Of a stretch of 50,917 nt of DNA, positions 1 to 8,714 are shown piece by piece. This DNA is from Cyclobacteriaceae bacterium. Lineage in GTDB: Bacteria > Bacteroidota > Bacteroidia > Cytophagales > Cyclobacteriaceae. Position numbers and translations under genes: made by a program. The notes beneath the pieces are model-generated. The model saw nothing but the letters and a program-made list of their open reading frames with translations, ran no database searches and was not told where the DNA came from. Within the stretch, counting starts at the first letter, position 1. Each line of letters opens with the position of its first letter. The stretch is taken from the NCBI GenBank assembly GCA_022841475.1, contig JALHRJ010000029.1, positions 1 to 50,917 of the forward strand, written 5' to 3'.

Positions 1-318
1 CTGGTAGCAACGTGCATTGCGGGGCAGGCACAAGAAAAAGAAATCAAGTCAGCGGAAGAACAAGTTGAGAAGTCAAAGGAATTGCCTCAACCATTATTTG
101 TTATTGATGGTGTGAAGAAGGTTATTTCGCAGGAACCAGGCGAAAAGAAACAAGATCTTGATGCTGCTCTTAACATAAGTCCTAGTGATATAGAAAGCAT
201 ATCGGTGTTAAAAGGTCAGGATGCGATAGATAAATACGGTGAGGAAGGAAAAAATGGGGTGATTCTCATCACTACTAAAAGCTATATCCTAAAAGGAAGG
301 CAAAAACAAAACCCCTAA
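1..318 (+). CDS. Small secreted TonB-plug-like protein, 5' end outside window
   Basis: The reading frame is open from the first base and ends at TAA 316-318, so only the last 105 residues are visible. The first visible residues (LVATCIAGQAQ) look like the end of a signal peptide. They are followed by a short acidic/lysine stretch and a segment resembling the plug domain of SusC/TonB-dependent receptors: PLFVIDG, then a SISVLKG-like strand, then KYGEEGKNGVILITTK. In those receptors this is the 'D(G)xP...I..I.VLKDA.A.YG.RGANGVI.ITTK' region. Here the protein stops right after the plug, so no beta barrel can follow. It is probably a free-standing periplasmic plug-like protein, but a larger upstream part cannot be excluded. 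Function unknown. Confidence 0.6.
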   Translation: MVATCIAGQAQEKEIKSAEEQVEKSKELPQPLFVIDGVKKVISQEPGEKKQDLDAALNISPSDIESISVLKGQDAIDKYGEEGKNGVILITTKSYILKGRQKQNP

Positions 319-335
319 GGTTTTACAAGTCAACT

Positions 336-489
336 AAAAAAAAAGAGGCTGTCTCAAAAGTCAATTAAAATTGAAATGTCATTCTACTTCTCAAATCTGG
401 GATCGCGGGTCAATGCCTGCCTTTGCCGAAGCGGCTACGCGCAGGCAGGCCCGCGATGACAGGACGACTTTTGAGACAGTCTCTTTTTA
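336..489. repeat. Palindromic repeat copy A (terminal arms plus internal hairpin)
   Basis: The outer arms 341-362 and 466-488 are inverted copies around GTCTCAAAAGTC with one mismatch and A/T runs outside them. Inside, ATCGCGGG (402-409) pairs with CCCGCGAT (450-457), enclosing a 36-base near-palindrome at 415-450 (GCCTGCCTTTGCC ... GCGCAGGCAGGC). The element lies between two convergent genes, and its U-rich ends could terminate transcription in both directions. Related copies are at 11165-11376 and 39460-39595, and the internal core recurs at 22216-22249. Confidence 0.85.
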
Positions 490-505
490 ATATCTCTCAA
501 AAGAA

Positions 506-934
506 TTATTTTCCTACTTCGGTAGGTATAACTTCTCCTTTGATGGTAAGTTGAACGAATCCGGCTTCAATGTTGGCTGTTACCGTTATAGTTTTGTTGA
601 ACCCATTAGGTGTTGCAGCATTAAAGGTTGCTTTAATGAAACCCTGGCCTCCTGGCATAACCGGCTCTTTTGTCCAGGCTGGAGTAGTACAACCACACGA
701 AGCTTGTACATTGGTAATTACCAAGGGAGTTTTGCCTGTATTGGTAAATTTAAACTCGTGAGTAACAGGTACGCCTTGTTTGATTTTGCCAAAATCATGG
801 GTGGTATTATCCCAGGTGAAAACAGCTACATCGGTTTGGACTTCAGATTTACCAAGTGTAGTAGCTGGTATTTGTTGCGCTGTGGCAGCACCTGCTAAAA
901 CCGCAAAAACAGCGATAAAAAGTAATTTTTTCAT
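506..934 (-). CDS. DUF1573 domain secreted protein
   Basis: 142 residues. The first 20 form a signal peptide (MKKLLFIAVFAVLAGAATAQ). The rest is one DUF1573 domain: an HDFGKIKQG strand, then FKFTNTGKTPLVI, the characteristic ASCGCTTP motif, and KATFNA near the end. The family has an immunoglobulin-like beta-sandwich fold and is common in Bacteroidota envelopes; its exact role is not known. The gene stands alone on the minus strand. It is divergent from the histidine kinase gene and convergent with the partial gene at the window start, with repeat A between the two stops. A good Bacteroidota-type promoter lies just upstream. Confidence 0.9.
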   Translation of the reverse strand: MKKLLFIAVFAVLAGAATAQQIPATTLGKSEVQTDVAVFTWDNTTHDFGKIKQGVPVTHEFKFTNTGKTPLVITNVQASCGCTTPAWTKEPVMPGGQGFIKATFNAATPNGFNKTITVTANIEAGFVQLTIKGEVIPTEVGK

Positions 935-953
935 TTCTTCTTTAATTTTAGGT

Positions 954-985
954 TAAACTTAGAGTGTTCCATTGAACCTTACAAA
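954..985 (-). promoter_or_regulatory. Probable promoter of the DUF1573 gene
   Basis: On the minus strand there is a TTTG box (985-982), a 20-base spacer, and TAAGTTTA (961-954), which matches the Bacteroidota -7 consensus TAnnTTTG except for the last base. The predicted transcription start lies about 15 bases before the ATG at 934. Prediction from consensus only. Confidence 0.5.
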
Positions 986-1076
986 CTTCCGATTCAAAAA
1001 CCATACCCGGTGTTAACAAAAGCCTAAAAAATGTTAAGGGCTTGTTAATCTAGAAATTACAGCCATAAATACTAGC

Positions 1077-1084
1077 TACCTTTA
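1077..1084 (+). promoter_or_regulatory. Possible -7 box of the histidine kinase gene
   Basis: TACCTTTA matches TAnnTTTG except for the last base and lies only four bases before the GTG start at 1089. No convincing -33 TTG is present at 19-21 bases. If it is real, the transcript would start at or next to the start codon. Confidence 0.3.
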
Positions 1085-1088
1085 CAAA

Positions 1089-2351
1089 GTGAGCAGGTTT
1101 ACGCTTCGAATTGTAATTATTCTTGCTGCCCTCAGCATAGTTGGCATTACAGCCACCCAGATTTATTGGGTGCGCAAGGCTTTTGATTTGCGCGAAAACC
1201 AGTTTAACCAGGATGTTACTGCCGCTCTGACCAATGTAGCTGGAAAAATCATTGAGATTACAAAAACCCCTTCGCCTGCCAACAACCCGGTAACCCAGCT
1301 CTCCACCAACTACTTTGTTGTGCTGGTAAACGGCCCCATCGACAACAACCTGCTGGAATTTTTACTGGTTACTGAATTTGAAAAGCGGAACATCACAGCC
1401 GCCTTTGAATACGGTGTTTATAATTGCGTGGAAAAATGCATGGAGGGTGGAAATTCCGTTTCACCAAAAAAAAATACCACACCCGTTAATTTCTCTGAAC
1501 TGCCAACGTGGCAAAATGATGGGTATTATTTTGGAGTTCAGTTTCCCATGGTGCAGGCAAACCTCGTCAGTCAAATGGGAATCTGGGGGTTTTCGTCAGT
1601 TGTTATGTTAATCGTGATCTTCTTCTTCGTTTACACCTTACTCGTTATTTTAAAACAAAGACGATTGTCTGAAATTCAAAAGGACTTTATCAATAACATG
1701 ACCCACGAGTTCAAAACTCCACTATCAACTATTGCGATTTCAACGGCTGTGCTAAAAAATCCTTCGATTATTCATACCCCCGAGCGGTTGTTAAACTATG
1801 CCACCATTATTGAAAATGAAAACCAGCGCCTGAAACAACAAGTTGAAAGAGTGCTACAGATGGCGCGTCTTGAAAAAGAAGATATTGGCCTAAAGAAAGA
1901 AGCGTGTGATGTTCACGATTTAATTCAGGAGGCTGCTAACAATAATACACTTGTTACCAAAGCTACCATTGAAATGGAATTGGCTGCCAGTAAATCCACC
2001 GTGCATGCCGACAAATTACATCTTGTTAATGTGATTTTTAATCTGCTTGATAACGCCATTAAATACAATCATCACGAGCCTGTCATTCGCATTCGCACCT
2101 CCAATATAAATGGAAGTATCCAGCTTGAAATTGAGGACAACGGCATTGGCATCAGGCCTGAAGATCAGAAAAAAATATTCCATCGCTTTTATCGGGTGCC
2201 CACAGGAAACCTGCACGATGTAAAAGGTTTTGGACTTGGGCTCAGTTATGTTAAGTTAATTACAGAAGCACATAAAGGTAAAATTAGCGTTACCAGCGAA
2301 CCAGATAAGGGAAGTTGTTTTTCTGTAGTATTACCCCTGATAAAAGTATGA
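1089..2351 (+). CDS. Membrane sensor histidine kinase
   Basis: 420 residues beginning with GTG. Two membrane segments (about 7-27 and 165-188) bracket a periplasmic sensor of about 135 residues that has two cysteines but no recognised domain. The kinase core follows: HisKA box FINNMTHEFKTPLSTI with phospho-acceptor His206, N box NVIFNLLDNAIKYN, G1 box DNGIGI and G2 box GFGLGL. It should autophosphorylate on His206 and pass phosphate to the response regulator encoded next, whose ATG overlaps this stop codon (ATGA at 2348-2351). The signal sensed cannot be read from the sequence. Confidence 0.93.
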   Translation: MSRFTLRIVIILAALSIVGITATQIYWVRKAFDLRENQFNQDVTAALTNVAGKIIEITKTPSPANNPVTQLSTNYFVVLVNGPIDNNLLEFLLVTEFEKRNITAAFEYGVYNCVEKCMEGGNSVSPKKNTTPVNFSELPTWQNDGYYFGVQFPMVQANLVSQMGIWGFSSVVMLIVIFFFVYTLLVILKQRRLSEIQKDFINNMTHEFKTPLSTIAISTAVLKNPSIIHTPERLLNYATIIENENQRLKQQVERVLQMARLEKEDIGLKKEACDVHDLIQEAANNNTLVTKATIEMELAASKSTVHADKLHLVNVIFNLLDNAIKYNHHEPVIRIRTSNINGSIQLEIEDNGIGIRPEDQKKIFHRFYRVPTGNLHDVKGFGLGLSYVKLITEAHKGKISVTSEPDKGSCFSVVLPLIKV

Positions 2352-3037
2352 GCGCAAAAATTCTGCTTGTAGAAGATGATCCCAGCCTGGGATTTGTAAT
2401 CAAAGACAATCTTGGAGTGAAGGGCTATGATGTTACCCTTTGCAGTAATGGAGAAGAAGGCTTCAACGTCTACAATGAAAAACAATTCGACTTATGCATT
2501 CTGGATGTGATGATGCCAAAAAAAGATGGCTTCACACTGGCGCAACAGATTCGTGAAAAAAATCAACAGATTCCAATACTGTTTGTAACGGCCAAGTCCA
2601 TGCTGGAGGATAAAGTCGCGGGTTTTGAAAGCGGTGGTGATGATTATATAACAAAACCCTTTAGCATCGAGGAACTTTGCCTGCGGATTGAAGTTTTTCT
2701 GCGAAGAACTTCTATACAATCAAAAGAAGAAAACTTCAGTTTAGGCACCTTTAATTTTGACAGTCACAACTTCACGTTGCAACACCAGTTTGCGGGAGAA
2801 AAAACGCTTACGCAGAAAGAAGCCGAAGTGCTTAAGATGTTGTGTGAAAATAAAGACCGTGTATTAAAGCGCGAAGAGATACTAAAAGCAGTGTGGGGCA
2901 ACGATGATTATTTTCTGGGTCGCTCCATGGATGTGTTTATCTCCAAACTGCGAAAGTACCTGAAAGAAGATCCACGTGTGCAGATTGTGAACTACCATGG
3001 CGTGGGTTTCAAACTTGAAGTTGAGCCCGCCAGCTAG
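2348..3037 (+). CDS. OmpR-family response regulator
   Basis: 229 residues from the ATG at 2348; an in-frame start 33 bases upstream is less likely because this ATG overlaps the kinase stop. The receiver domain (1-118) has the acidic pair Asp10/Asp11, phospho-acceptor Asp53 in ILDVMMPKKDG, Thr81 and Lys103 in TKPF. The C-terminal winged helix (about 135-228) has the OmpR/PhoB pattern TQKEAEVLKML ... VWGNDDYFLGRSMDVFISKLRKYL. It is the cognate partner of the upstream kinase, translationally coupled to it, and acts as a DNA-binding regulator. Target genes are unknown. The gene ends 13 bases from the convergent MoxR gene. Confidence 0.95.
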   Translation: MSAKILLVEDDPSLGFVIKDNLGVKGYDVTLCSNGEEGFNVYNEKQFDLCILDVMMPKKDGFTLAQQIREKNQQIPILFVTAKSMLEDKVAGFESGGDDYITKPFSIEELCLRIEVFLRRTSIQSKEENFSLGTFNFDSHNFTLQHQFAGEKTLTQKEAEVLKMLCENKDRVLKREEILKAVWGNDDYFLGRSMDVFISKLRKYLKEDPRVQIVNYHGVGFKLEVEPAS

Positions 3038-3050
3038 CAAAAGGCTCTTT

Positions 3051-4016
3051 TCAAATCAATTTATCAATCAGATTATCAACCGTAATTCCCTCGGCCTCCG
3101 CCTTGAAGTTACGTACAATCCGATGGCGAAGTACGGGACGAGCAACAGCCTGTACATCTTCAATATCAGGTGAGTACTTTCCATTGATTAGCGCATTGCA
3201 CTTGGCCCCCAGTACAAGGTATTGAGAAGCGCGCGGTCCGGCTCCCCACTCCAGAAATTCGTTCGCAATAGATGATCCATTAGGTCCAGGCCTTGTAGCC
3301 TGACTTAGTTTAACGGCATACTCAACCACATTGTCGGCAACGGGCACACGCCTTACCAAATGTTGAAACGATACAATTTCTTCCGCTGTTAAAATTTTCG
3401 AAACATTCAGAATATCATCGGTGGTGGTATTTTTTACGATGTCAACTTCTTGCTGATAGGATGGATAATCCAGAAATATGTTGAACATAAAACGATCCAA
3501 CTGAGCCTCTGGTAACGGATAAGTTCCCTCCTGCTCGATCGGGTTCTGGGTAGCCAACACAAAGAAAGGGCGGGGAAGATTGTATTGTTTACCGGCTATA
3601 GTCACAGCATACTCTTGCATGGATTCGAGAAGAGCAGCTTGCGTTTTGGGTGGCGTGCGATTTATTTCATCTGCCAAAATGATGTTGCCAAAAATAGGTC
3701 CTTTCACAAACTGAAAGTTCCGTTCCTTATCCATCGTTTCAGCGCCAACAATATCCGAAGGCATTAAGTCAGGTGTAAACTGAATTCGTTTGAATTGAAG
3801 ATCGAGCGAGGTGGCGATGGTGTGTACCAACAATGTTTTAGCTAAACCGGGTACACCCACCAACAAGGAGTGACCCTGACAAAATATAGCTGTAAGCACC
3901 AGTCGTACAACATCATCCTGTCCCACTACTACTTTGGCAATTTCACCTTTAAGCTTGTGATAAGATTGCTTTAGTGCATCGGCTGCCTCCACGTCATTAG
4001 AAAAAATCTGCGCCAT
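3051..4016 (-). CDS. MoxR-family AAA+ ATPase
   Basis: 321 residues, the usual length. Walker A is GVPGLAKT (54-61), Walker B is IILADEINRTPPKTQAALLESMQE-like, and the sensor 1 region reads FVLATQNPIEQEGTYPLPEAQLDRF. The C-terminal AAA lid follows. MoxR ATPases are chaperone-like and often help assemble metal- or integrin-domain (VWA) proteins; no VWA partner lies in this window. The gene is the last of a minus-strand series after the three isomerase genes, 65 bases behind the stop of the SurA-like gene. A possible separate promoter (TAACTTTC at 4038-4031) is weak. Confidence 0.93.
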   Translation of the reverse strand: MAQIFSNDVEAADALKQSYHKLKGEIAKVVVGQDDVVRLVLTAIFCQGHSLLVGVPGLAKTLLVHTIATSLDLQFKRIQFTPDLMPSDIVGAETMDKERNFQFVKGPIFGNIILADEINRTPPKTQAALLESMQEYAVTIAGKQYNLPRPFFVLATQNPIEQEGTYPLPEAQLDRFMFNIFLDYPSYQQEVDIVKNTTTDDILNVSKILTAEEIVSFQHLVRRVPVADNVVEYAVKLSQATRPGPNGSSIANEFLEWGAGPRASQYLVLGAKCNALINGKYSPDIEDVQAVARPVLRHRIVRNFKAEAEGITVDNLIDKLI

Positions 4017-4081
4017 ACGATTGGTTTAACGAAAGTTAAATATTTTTGGCCTCTGCAAGGAAAAGAACTACACCAGCGGCA

Positions 4082-5449
4082 CTACTCGAGAATTTTACAA
4101 TAATTATAGAGGGGATCAATATTAATAAAAACGTCCTGCCGTGCTTTTGCAAACCATTTTTCGAGAGCAATGTCCTTTTTCTCAGCCAAGGCGGCTGACT
4201 GTATCCGATTCCAGTCGTCCTTAAGATTAGCCACGTGTGGTGCAAGCTTTTTCTTAAAGAAGAGAATACGGACTGCATCTTTACCGTCATCGGTACGGTA
4301 CTGAAGTGGTTTTGAAATGTTGCCCACTTTCATTGTATCAATGTTGAGATAAACCACGGGGTCAATGTCGCGCATAGAGATTTTAGTTGAGCCATCTCCA
4401 TCGGTAAAAAATCCGCCCATGCCCTTGGTTATTTCATCATCCGAGATTTCCTGGGCCACCTGCTCAAACTTCAAGTTCTCTGTGATGATTTTAGTGCGCA
4501 GGCTATCCAGAAATTTTTCTGCTTGCTTAATATCTTCGGCTGAAGGAACCGCAGAAATTAAAATGTGTCGGGAGTTATATTCATTCCCTCTGCGATCGAT
4601 CAATTGCAAAATATGGAAGCCAAAAGGTGATTTGAAGGGTTGTGAAATTTCTCCGATTTTCATTTTGAACGCTTGTGCTTCAAACTGCGGCACCATAGCG
4701 CCCCGGCCTACATAACCCAACTCGCCACCGTTATATTGTGCACTTGGATCTTCTGAATTTTTCATGGCTAGTTCTATGAAACTCTCACCATTTAAAATTC
4801 TCTCGCGGAGGTCTGCCAATTTTTTTCTCGCTTCATCCTCCTGATCTGCACTTACCTTGGCAACCCGTACAATCTGAGCTACTTCTACATCAGAAGAATA
4901 GAACGGCAGACTGTCTTGTGGGATCTTAGTATAGAATTTCTTTATCTCGGCTGGAGTAACCTTAATGTCTTTCGTAATTCTTGAAGTCATTTCACGGGCA
5001 ATCAACTGCTCGCGAATCTGCTCCCGCAATTCGAGTTTAATTTGTTCCAGACTTTTTCCATAGGCTCGTTCCAATTGCTCGGGTGAGTTACCGGAATTCT
5101 GAAGAATCATCGCCATCCGTTGTTCGGTATTTCCATCCACCTCTACATCTGTAACCAACACTGAATCAATCTCGGCTTTGGCCACCATTAGCTTATTAAG
5201 GATAAGGCGATTGAATAACTCGCACTTGGCATCGTCTGATGCCGGATTACCTTCTGATAGATACGCCTGATAGGCTAATTCCAACTCAGATTTTAATACG
5301 ATGTAATTGTCCACCTTGGCAATAATCTTATCCACCACAAAACCTGTATCCTGGGCAGTTGCCGGAGACACGAAAAAAAGAAGGCTACCGAGTAAATTAC
5401 CGGTCAAAAACCTCAAAATCGTTCCTTTTGGCTGCATTTTCATACACAT
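4082..5449 (-). CDS. SurA-like periplasmic peptidyl-prolyl isomerase
   Basis: 455 residues from the ATG at 5449, chosen because GGAAG lies 4-5 bases upstream; ATGs at 5443 and 5437 are alternatives. A signal peptide ends near SPATAQ. It is followed by a SurA N-terminal chaperone domain (IIAKVDNYIVLKSELELAY...) and two parvulin (PpiC) domains: EVAQIVRVAKVS ... GGELGYVGRGAMVPQFEAQAF ... SPFGFHILQLIDRR, then SRHILISAVPS. SurA helps outer-membrane proteins fold in the periplasm. The start lies inside the preceding lipoprotein gene (overlap about 53 bases), so translation is probably coupled. First-pass family assignment is firm; the exact start is not. Confidence 0.88.
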   Translation of the reverse strand: MCMKMQPKGTILRFLTGNLLGSLLFFVSPATAQDTGFVVDKIIAKVDNYIVLKSELELAYQAYLSEGNPASDDAKCELFNRLILNKLMVAKAEIDSVLVTDVEVDGNTEQRMAMILQNSGNSPEQLERAYGKSLEQIKLELREQIREQLIAREMTSRITKDIKVTPAEIKKFYTKIPQDSLPFYSSDVEVAQIVRVAKVSADQEDEARKKLADLRERILNGESFIELAMKNSEDPSAQYNGGELGYVGRGAMVPQFEAQAFKMKIGEISQPFKSPFGFHILQLIDRRGNEYNSRHILISAVPSAEDIKQAEKFLDSLRTKIITENLKFEQVAQEISDDEITKGMGGFFTDGDGSTKISMRDIDPVVYLNIDTMKVGNISKPLQYRTDDGKDAVRILFFKKKLAPHVANLKDDWNRIQSAALAEKKDIALEKWFAKARQDVFINIDPLYNYCKILE

Positions 5450-6284
5450 CGTCTTCCAATTTTCTTGCAAGTTCAACTTTTCTTTTGTTTAAAATAATGT
5501 TTTTAATATCCTGTTTTACGAATTCCAACGGAGATACGTTATCCGAAATTTTATAGGCATCTATTTTTAGAAAATACAAAAATTCAGTGTCACTGGTTTC
5601 GTAGTAGTTGTAACTACGTAGAAACTGGATTTTATTTGGAATCTCGGCCAATGGGGAATTTACTGCCAGCTTATCAAACTCAATCCATGAAGAGTCTGAA
5701 AGATGATAGGCCGCTGAAAAACTCAGGCAATACGATTTAAGTTCGGCAACATCTTTCTCTTTGTTGGAGTACATCAAGTCTTTAATTCGTTTGGTGCGCG
5801 GGGCTTCTTTCGGCACTTTAATAAATGTGCCTTGAATAATGTTTTGTTTTAAAATAAAATTATCAAGGCCCTCTTTGTAATAGTCCTGAATCTCTTTATC
5901 TGAAATACTGTCATTCAGATTCTGTTTGATGTAATAGTTTTGATACTCATAGCCAATCAAGCTATAGCGGTAATCAAGCACCTTACGCTCCACTTCAGCT
6001 TCGTTAATATCAATATTTTTCATGGCCTCGTTAATTACGAGTTGTTTGCGAATCCAGCTATTGATATACGTTGTCACTCGCGCTACGCTGTCGGCAGGGT
6101 CAGTACCTTCCGGGATGATTCCACTCAATTCATCCTGATACAAGAAGGAATTATTAACCCGCGCAACCGCCTTGCGAACAATTTCGGCATCGTTTTTCTC
6201 ATTTTTCATGCGAATAAACTCGCACCCAAAAAGTAAGAGGCTAAGCATGAATGAACTTACTATGGAACGAATATTGAATTTCAT
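5397..6284 (-). CDS. Lipoprotein related to SurA/PpiC chaperones, isomerase domain not evident
   Basis: 295 residues. The lipobox LLLFGC gives a lipid-anchored Cys21. The next 110 residues (VARVNNSFLYQDELSGIIPEG..., then WIRKQLVINEAM) resemble the N-terminal helical chaperone domain of SurA-like proteins. The remainder lacks the G-F-H-I and GGxLG motifs of parvulins, so it is likely a chaperone without isomerase activity. It is the middle gene of three: its ATG overlaps the upstream stop (ATGA at 6284-6281) and its own 3' end overlaps the next gene. A role with its neighbours in outer-membrane protein folding is inferred from context. Confidence 0.8.
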   Translation of the reverse strand: MKFNIRSIVSSFMLSLLLFGCEFIRMKNEKNDAEIVRKAVARVNNSFLYQDELSGIIPEGTDPADSVARVTTYINSWIRKQLVINEAMKNIDINEAEVERKVLDYRYSLIGYEYQNYYIKQNLNDSISDKEIQDYYKEGLDNFILKQNIIQGTFIKVPKEAPRTKRIKDLMYSNKEKDVAELKSYCLSFSAAYHLSDSSWIEFDKLAVNSPLAEIPNKIQFLRSYNYYETSDTEFLYFLKIDAYKISDNVSPLEFVKQDIKNIILNKRKVELARKLEDDVYENAAKRNDFEVFDR

Positions 6285-8227
6285 TTTTTACTTAATTCTG
6301 CTAAAACGAATTTCTTACCCTTATTATTGATTTTAACGTTGTAATCTTTTCGCAATTGACTAACCCAGTTTCTTTCCAAAAAATCCTGATAATCTGAAAT
6401 TACCTGAGCCCGGGCTTCTTCAAAGCTCTTTATCCCGGGCGGCACCAAACGACTAACTTCAACAAGATAATACAGGCCATCCTGTTCAACTTCATGCAAT
6501 CCAATCGACCAGCTAATTCGGTCAATAACTTTGTTTTCCTTTTTCTCGTACGATCTGAAATTCTGTATTGACTTGAATCTACGCAGGTCCGCATCTTTCA
6601 ATGTATCGCCTTTCATTATTTTCCTTTTCATTTCATCAATAACTAATTTATCCTGAGCCGTAAAAATTCTAGCTTCAATACGATCGCCAGCCTGATATTG
6701 ATTCTGATTTCTTTGATAGAAACTTTTCTGACCTGCTGAATCAGCAGACGCTTTATTCCACACCTCCGTCTCCATAATTTCAAAAAGCAAAATACCTTCG
6801 CGGTATTCTGTTAGCAGACTTCTGAATTCAGGATTTTCTCGCTTCAGTTTTTCTTCTTCAGCTTCAGAAATGCGCTCCTCTACTAACTTCTCATACAATT
6901 GATTGATGTATGCAGCAGGAGTCAGATTAGTCATAGTTTGATTGGCCAATACATACTTAATTAATGTGCCTACAGTCTCAGGTTTATTCTGTACAGCAAA
7001 AAGTTTTTGATTCTGTAACTCATCAGATCCCTGAAAGCGCCAGGCGCCTCTTGTGAGAGTAGAATCCGCTAGTGCAAATATTTGCTCCTTTACCTTCTGT
7101 TCTTCAACAAAAGAATATTCCTTTTTGCGTTTAGCACTCAATACCTGCTGCGATAATTGTAAGCGTTCGTCACGGCCAACTCTTCGTTTTAAAGATGGTT
7201 CCATTTCTTTGTAAGATGGTAACGGAATTTTTTTCTCCAGTCTGATTATATGCCAGCCAAGAGATGATTGAAATGGATCTGAAATTTCACCGGGCTGTTG
7301 CATCGAAAATGCCATTGCTTCAAATTCAGGTACAGAAGCCAACGCACCAATACTAAACGGCCTGAGTCTACCCCCTGCATCTTTGGTATTGGCATCCTCC
7401 GAATACTCTTTGCATACTTCATCCCAGTTTCTGCCGCCTTTTATCTGATCGTAGAGAAGGAACGCAGTGTTTTTAACTTTTGCATCATCACTGGCGGCCC
7501 GCAACAGTATGTGCGAAACTTCCACTTCGCCACGCGCAGGTTTACGATCCTTAACTTTTATAAGATGATACCCGAAACGGGTACGCACGATAGGCGACAA
7601 GCCACCAACGGGTGTATTATAGGCCGCCTCTTCAAATGGATACACCATCTGGAGCGCGGTAAAATACCCAAGGTTGCCACCATTGTATTTGGCCGAGGGA
7701 TCCTCTGAAAGTTCGCGTGCAAGTTTTTCAAAATCTTCACCAGATTCAATTCGCGCTTTAATCTGCGTTACCTTTTGAAAGGCCACAAGTGTATCCGCTG
7801 GCGATGCATCGGGCTTCAGCGTGATTAAAATATGCTCAGCGTTTACTTCCTCTGTCAGGCGCTGATAGGTTTCTTTGGTAAGTTTATCCAATGCATCCGG
7901 TTCCGTACGATATGGCTTTTTTAACTCTTCGCGGTAGGTTTTAAATTCTGCAGTAAATTTTGACGTGGTATCCAGACCTCGGGCATGCGCTTCTGCTACC
8001 TTCAACTTAAAGTTGACAAACAAATCCAGATACTCATTTACTTTTTGCTCTGTAAAGTCTTGCTGATTCTGGTGGTTTTTTCGATAAGTGTAAAGAAACT
8101 CATCTGTAGTTACCGAAGTTTTACCTATAAAGAAAAGCGGCAGCGACCTGGTGGTTTCTTTGGTCTGACCTAATGAATTGAAAAACGGAAATATCAACAG
8201 AACCAAAAAACAGAATCTCATACACAT
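6281..8227 (-). CDS. PpiD/SurA-type isomerase with two parvulin domains
   Basis: 648 residues. The signal peptide is MCMRFCFLVLLIFPFFNSLGQ; the second Met at 8221 is an equally good start. Two parvulin domains are clear: EHILITLKPDASP ... GGNLGYFTALQMVYPFEEAAY ... RFGYHLIKVKDR (about 130-225), and VSHILLRAASDD ... GGRLRPFSIGALASVPEFEAMAF ... LGWHIIRLEKK (about 235-330). The long C-terminal half has no named domain; it ends with helical, charged sequence typical of trigger/SurA-like arms. It opens the three-gene periplasmic folding operon, and the ATGA overlap with the next gene indicates coupling. Confidence 0.88.
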   Translation of the reverse strand: MCMRFCFLVLLIFPFFNSLGQTKETTRSLPLFFIGKTSVTTDEFLYTYRKNHQNQQDFTEQKVNEYLDLFVNFKLKVAEAHARGLDTTSKFTAEFKTYREELKKPYRTEPDALDKLTKETYQRLTEEVNAEHILITLKPDASPADTLVAFQKVTQIKARIESGEDFEKLARELSEDPSAKYNGGNLGYFTALQMVYPFEEAAYNTPVGGLSPIVRTRFGYHLIKVKDRKPARGEVEVSHILLRAASDDAKVKNTAFLLYDQIKGGRNWDEVCKEYSEDANTKDAGGRLRPFSIGALASVPEFEAMAFSMQQPGEISDPFQSSLGWHIIRLEKKIPLPSYKEMEPSLKRRVGRDERLQLSQQVLSAKRKKEYSFVEEQKVKEQIFALADSTLTRGAWRFQGSDELQNQKLFAVQNKPETVGTLIKYVLANQTMTNLTPAAYINQLYEKLVEERISEAEEEKLKRENPEFRSLLTEYREGILLFEIMETEVWNKASADSAGQKSFYQRNQNQYQAGDRIEARIFTAQDKLVIDEMKRKIMKGDTLKDADLRRFKSIQNFRSYEKKENKVIDRISWSIGLHEVEQDGLYYLVEVSRLVPPGIKSFEEARAQVISDYQDFLERNWVSQLRKDYNVKINNKGKKFVLAELSKK

Positions 8228-8244
8228 TGTCTCTAATGGGATTG

Positions 8245-8252
8245 CAAAAATA
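8245..8252 (-). promoter_or_regulatory. Possible -7 box for the isomerase operon
   Basis: TATTTTTG on the minus strand fits TAnnTTTG exactly and lies 17 bases before the ATG at 8227. No clear TTG is seen 19-21 bases upstream. Confidence 0.35.
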
Positions 8253-8294
8253 GGATTTTTTGGCAGGAAATCAGGCCCATTTAAAGCCTGGGGT

Positions 8295-8714
8295 TTAGTC
8301 TACATGAACCTGCTTGGTAAGGCGGCACACATTCTTTTCGTCCCGTTTCAAGTACTCGACATTATCCATAATGGCTTTTACAAGGCGAATACCCAAGCCA
8401 CCCTTTCTTTTCTGATGAACTAAATTGCCAAGTTCAGGCTCATGAAATTGATTGATGTCAAATATGGAGCCATCGTCAATTATCTCAAAAATAAATTTTC
8501 CTTTGGTGGGTATATCAATATGAAGTTCCAGCAGGTGATCCGGATTGCAATGGTGTGCATGTATCATCAGGTTAGAACACATTTCGTCTAAAGCCAATAC
8601 GATTGCGCTTAGCTCAATTTCGGGCACATGCTGATCTTTCAGGGAGGTTCTGATGAACTCCCGAATGCCTTTTAAGTTGCTTAAGCTACACCCTATGTTA
8701 TACTGATAATTCAT
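8295..8714 (-). CDS. RsbW/SpoIIAB-like ATP-binding anti-sigma-type kinase
   Basis: 139 residues forming a single HATPase_c domain of the serine-kinase (GHKL) type: N box ALDEMCSNLMIHAHH, G1-like IIDDGSIFDINQF, and G2-like RKGGLGIRLVKAIMDNV. There is no histidine phosphotransfer domain, which separates it from two-component kinases. Family members bind a partner (classically a sigma factor) and phosphorylate a STAS antagonist on Ser. The STAS gene is directly upstream and overlaps by 17 bases (8698-8714), and a SpoIIE phosphatase precedes both. The true output partner in Bacteroidota is uncertain, since no sigma-B-like gene is adjacent. Confidence 0.9.
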   Translation of the reverse strand: MNYQYNIGCSLSNLKGIREFIRTSLKDQHVPEIELSAIVLALDEMCSNLMIHAHHCNPDHLLELHIDIPTKGKFIFEIIDDGSIFDINQFHEPELGNLVHQKRKGGLGIRLVKAIMDNVEYLKRDEKNVCRLTKQVHVD

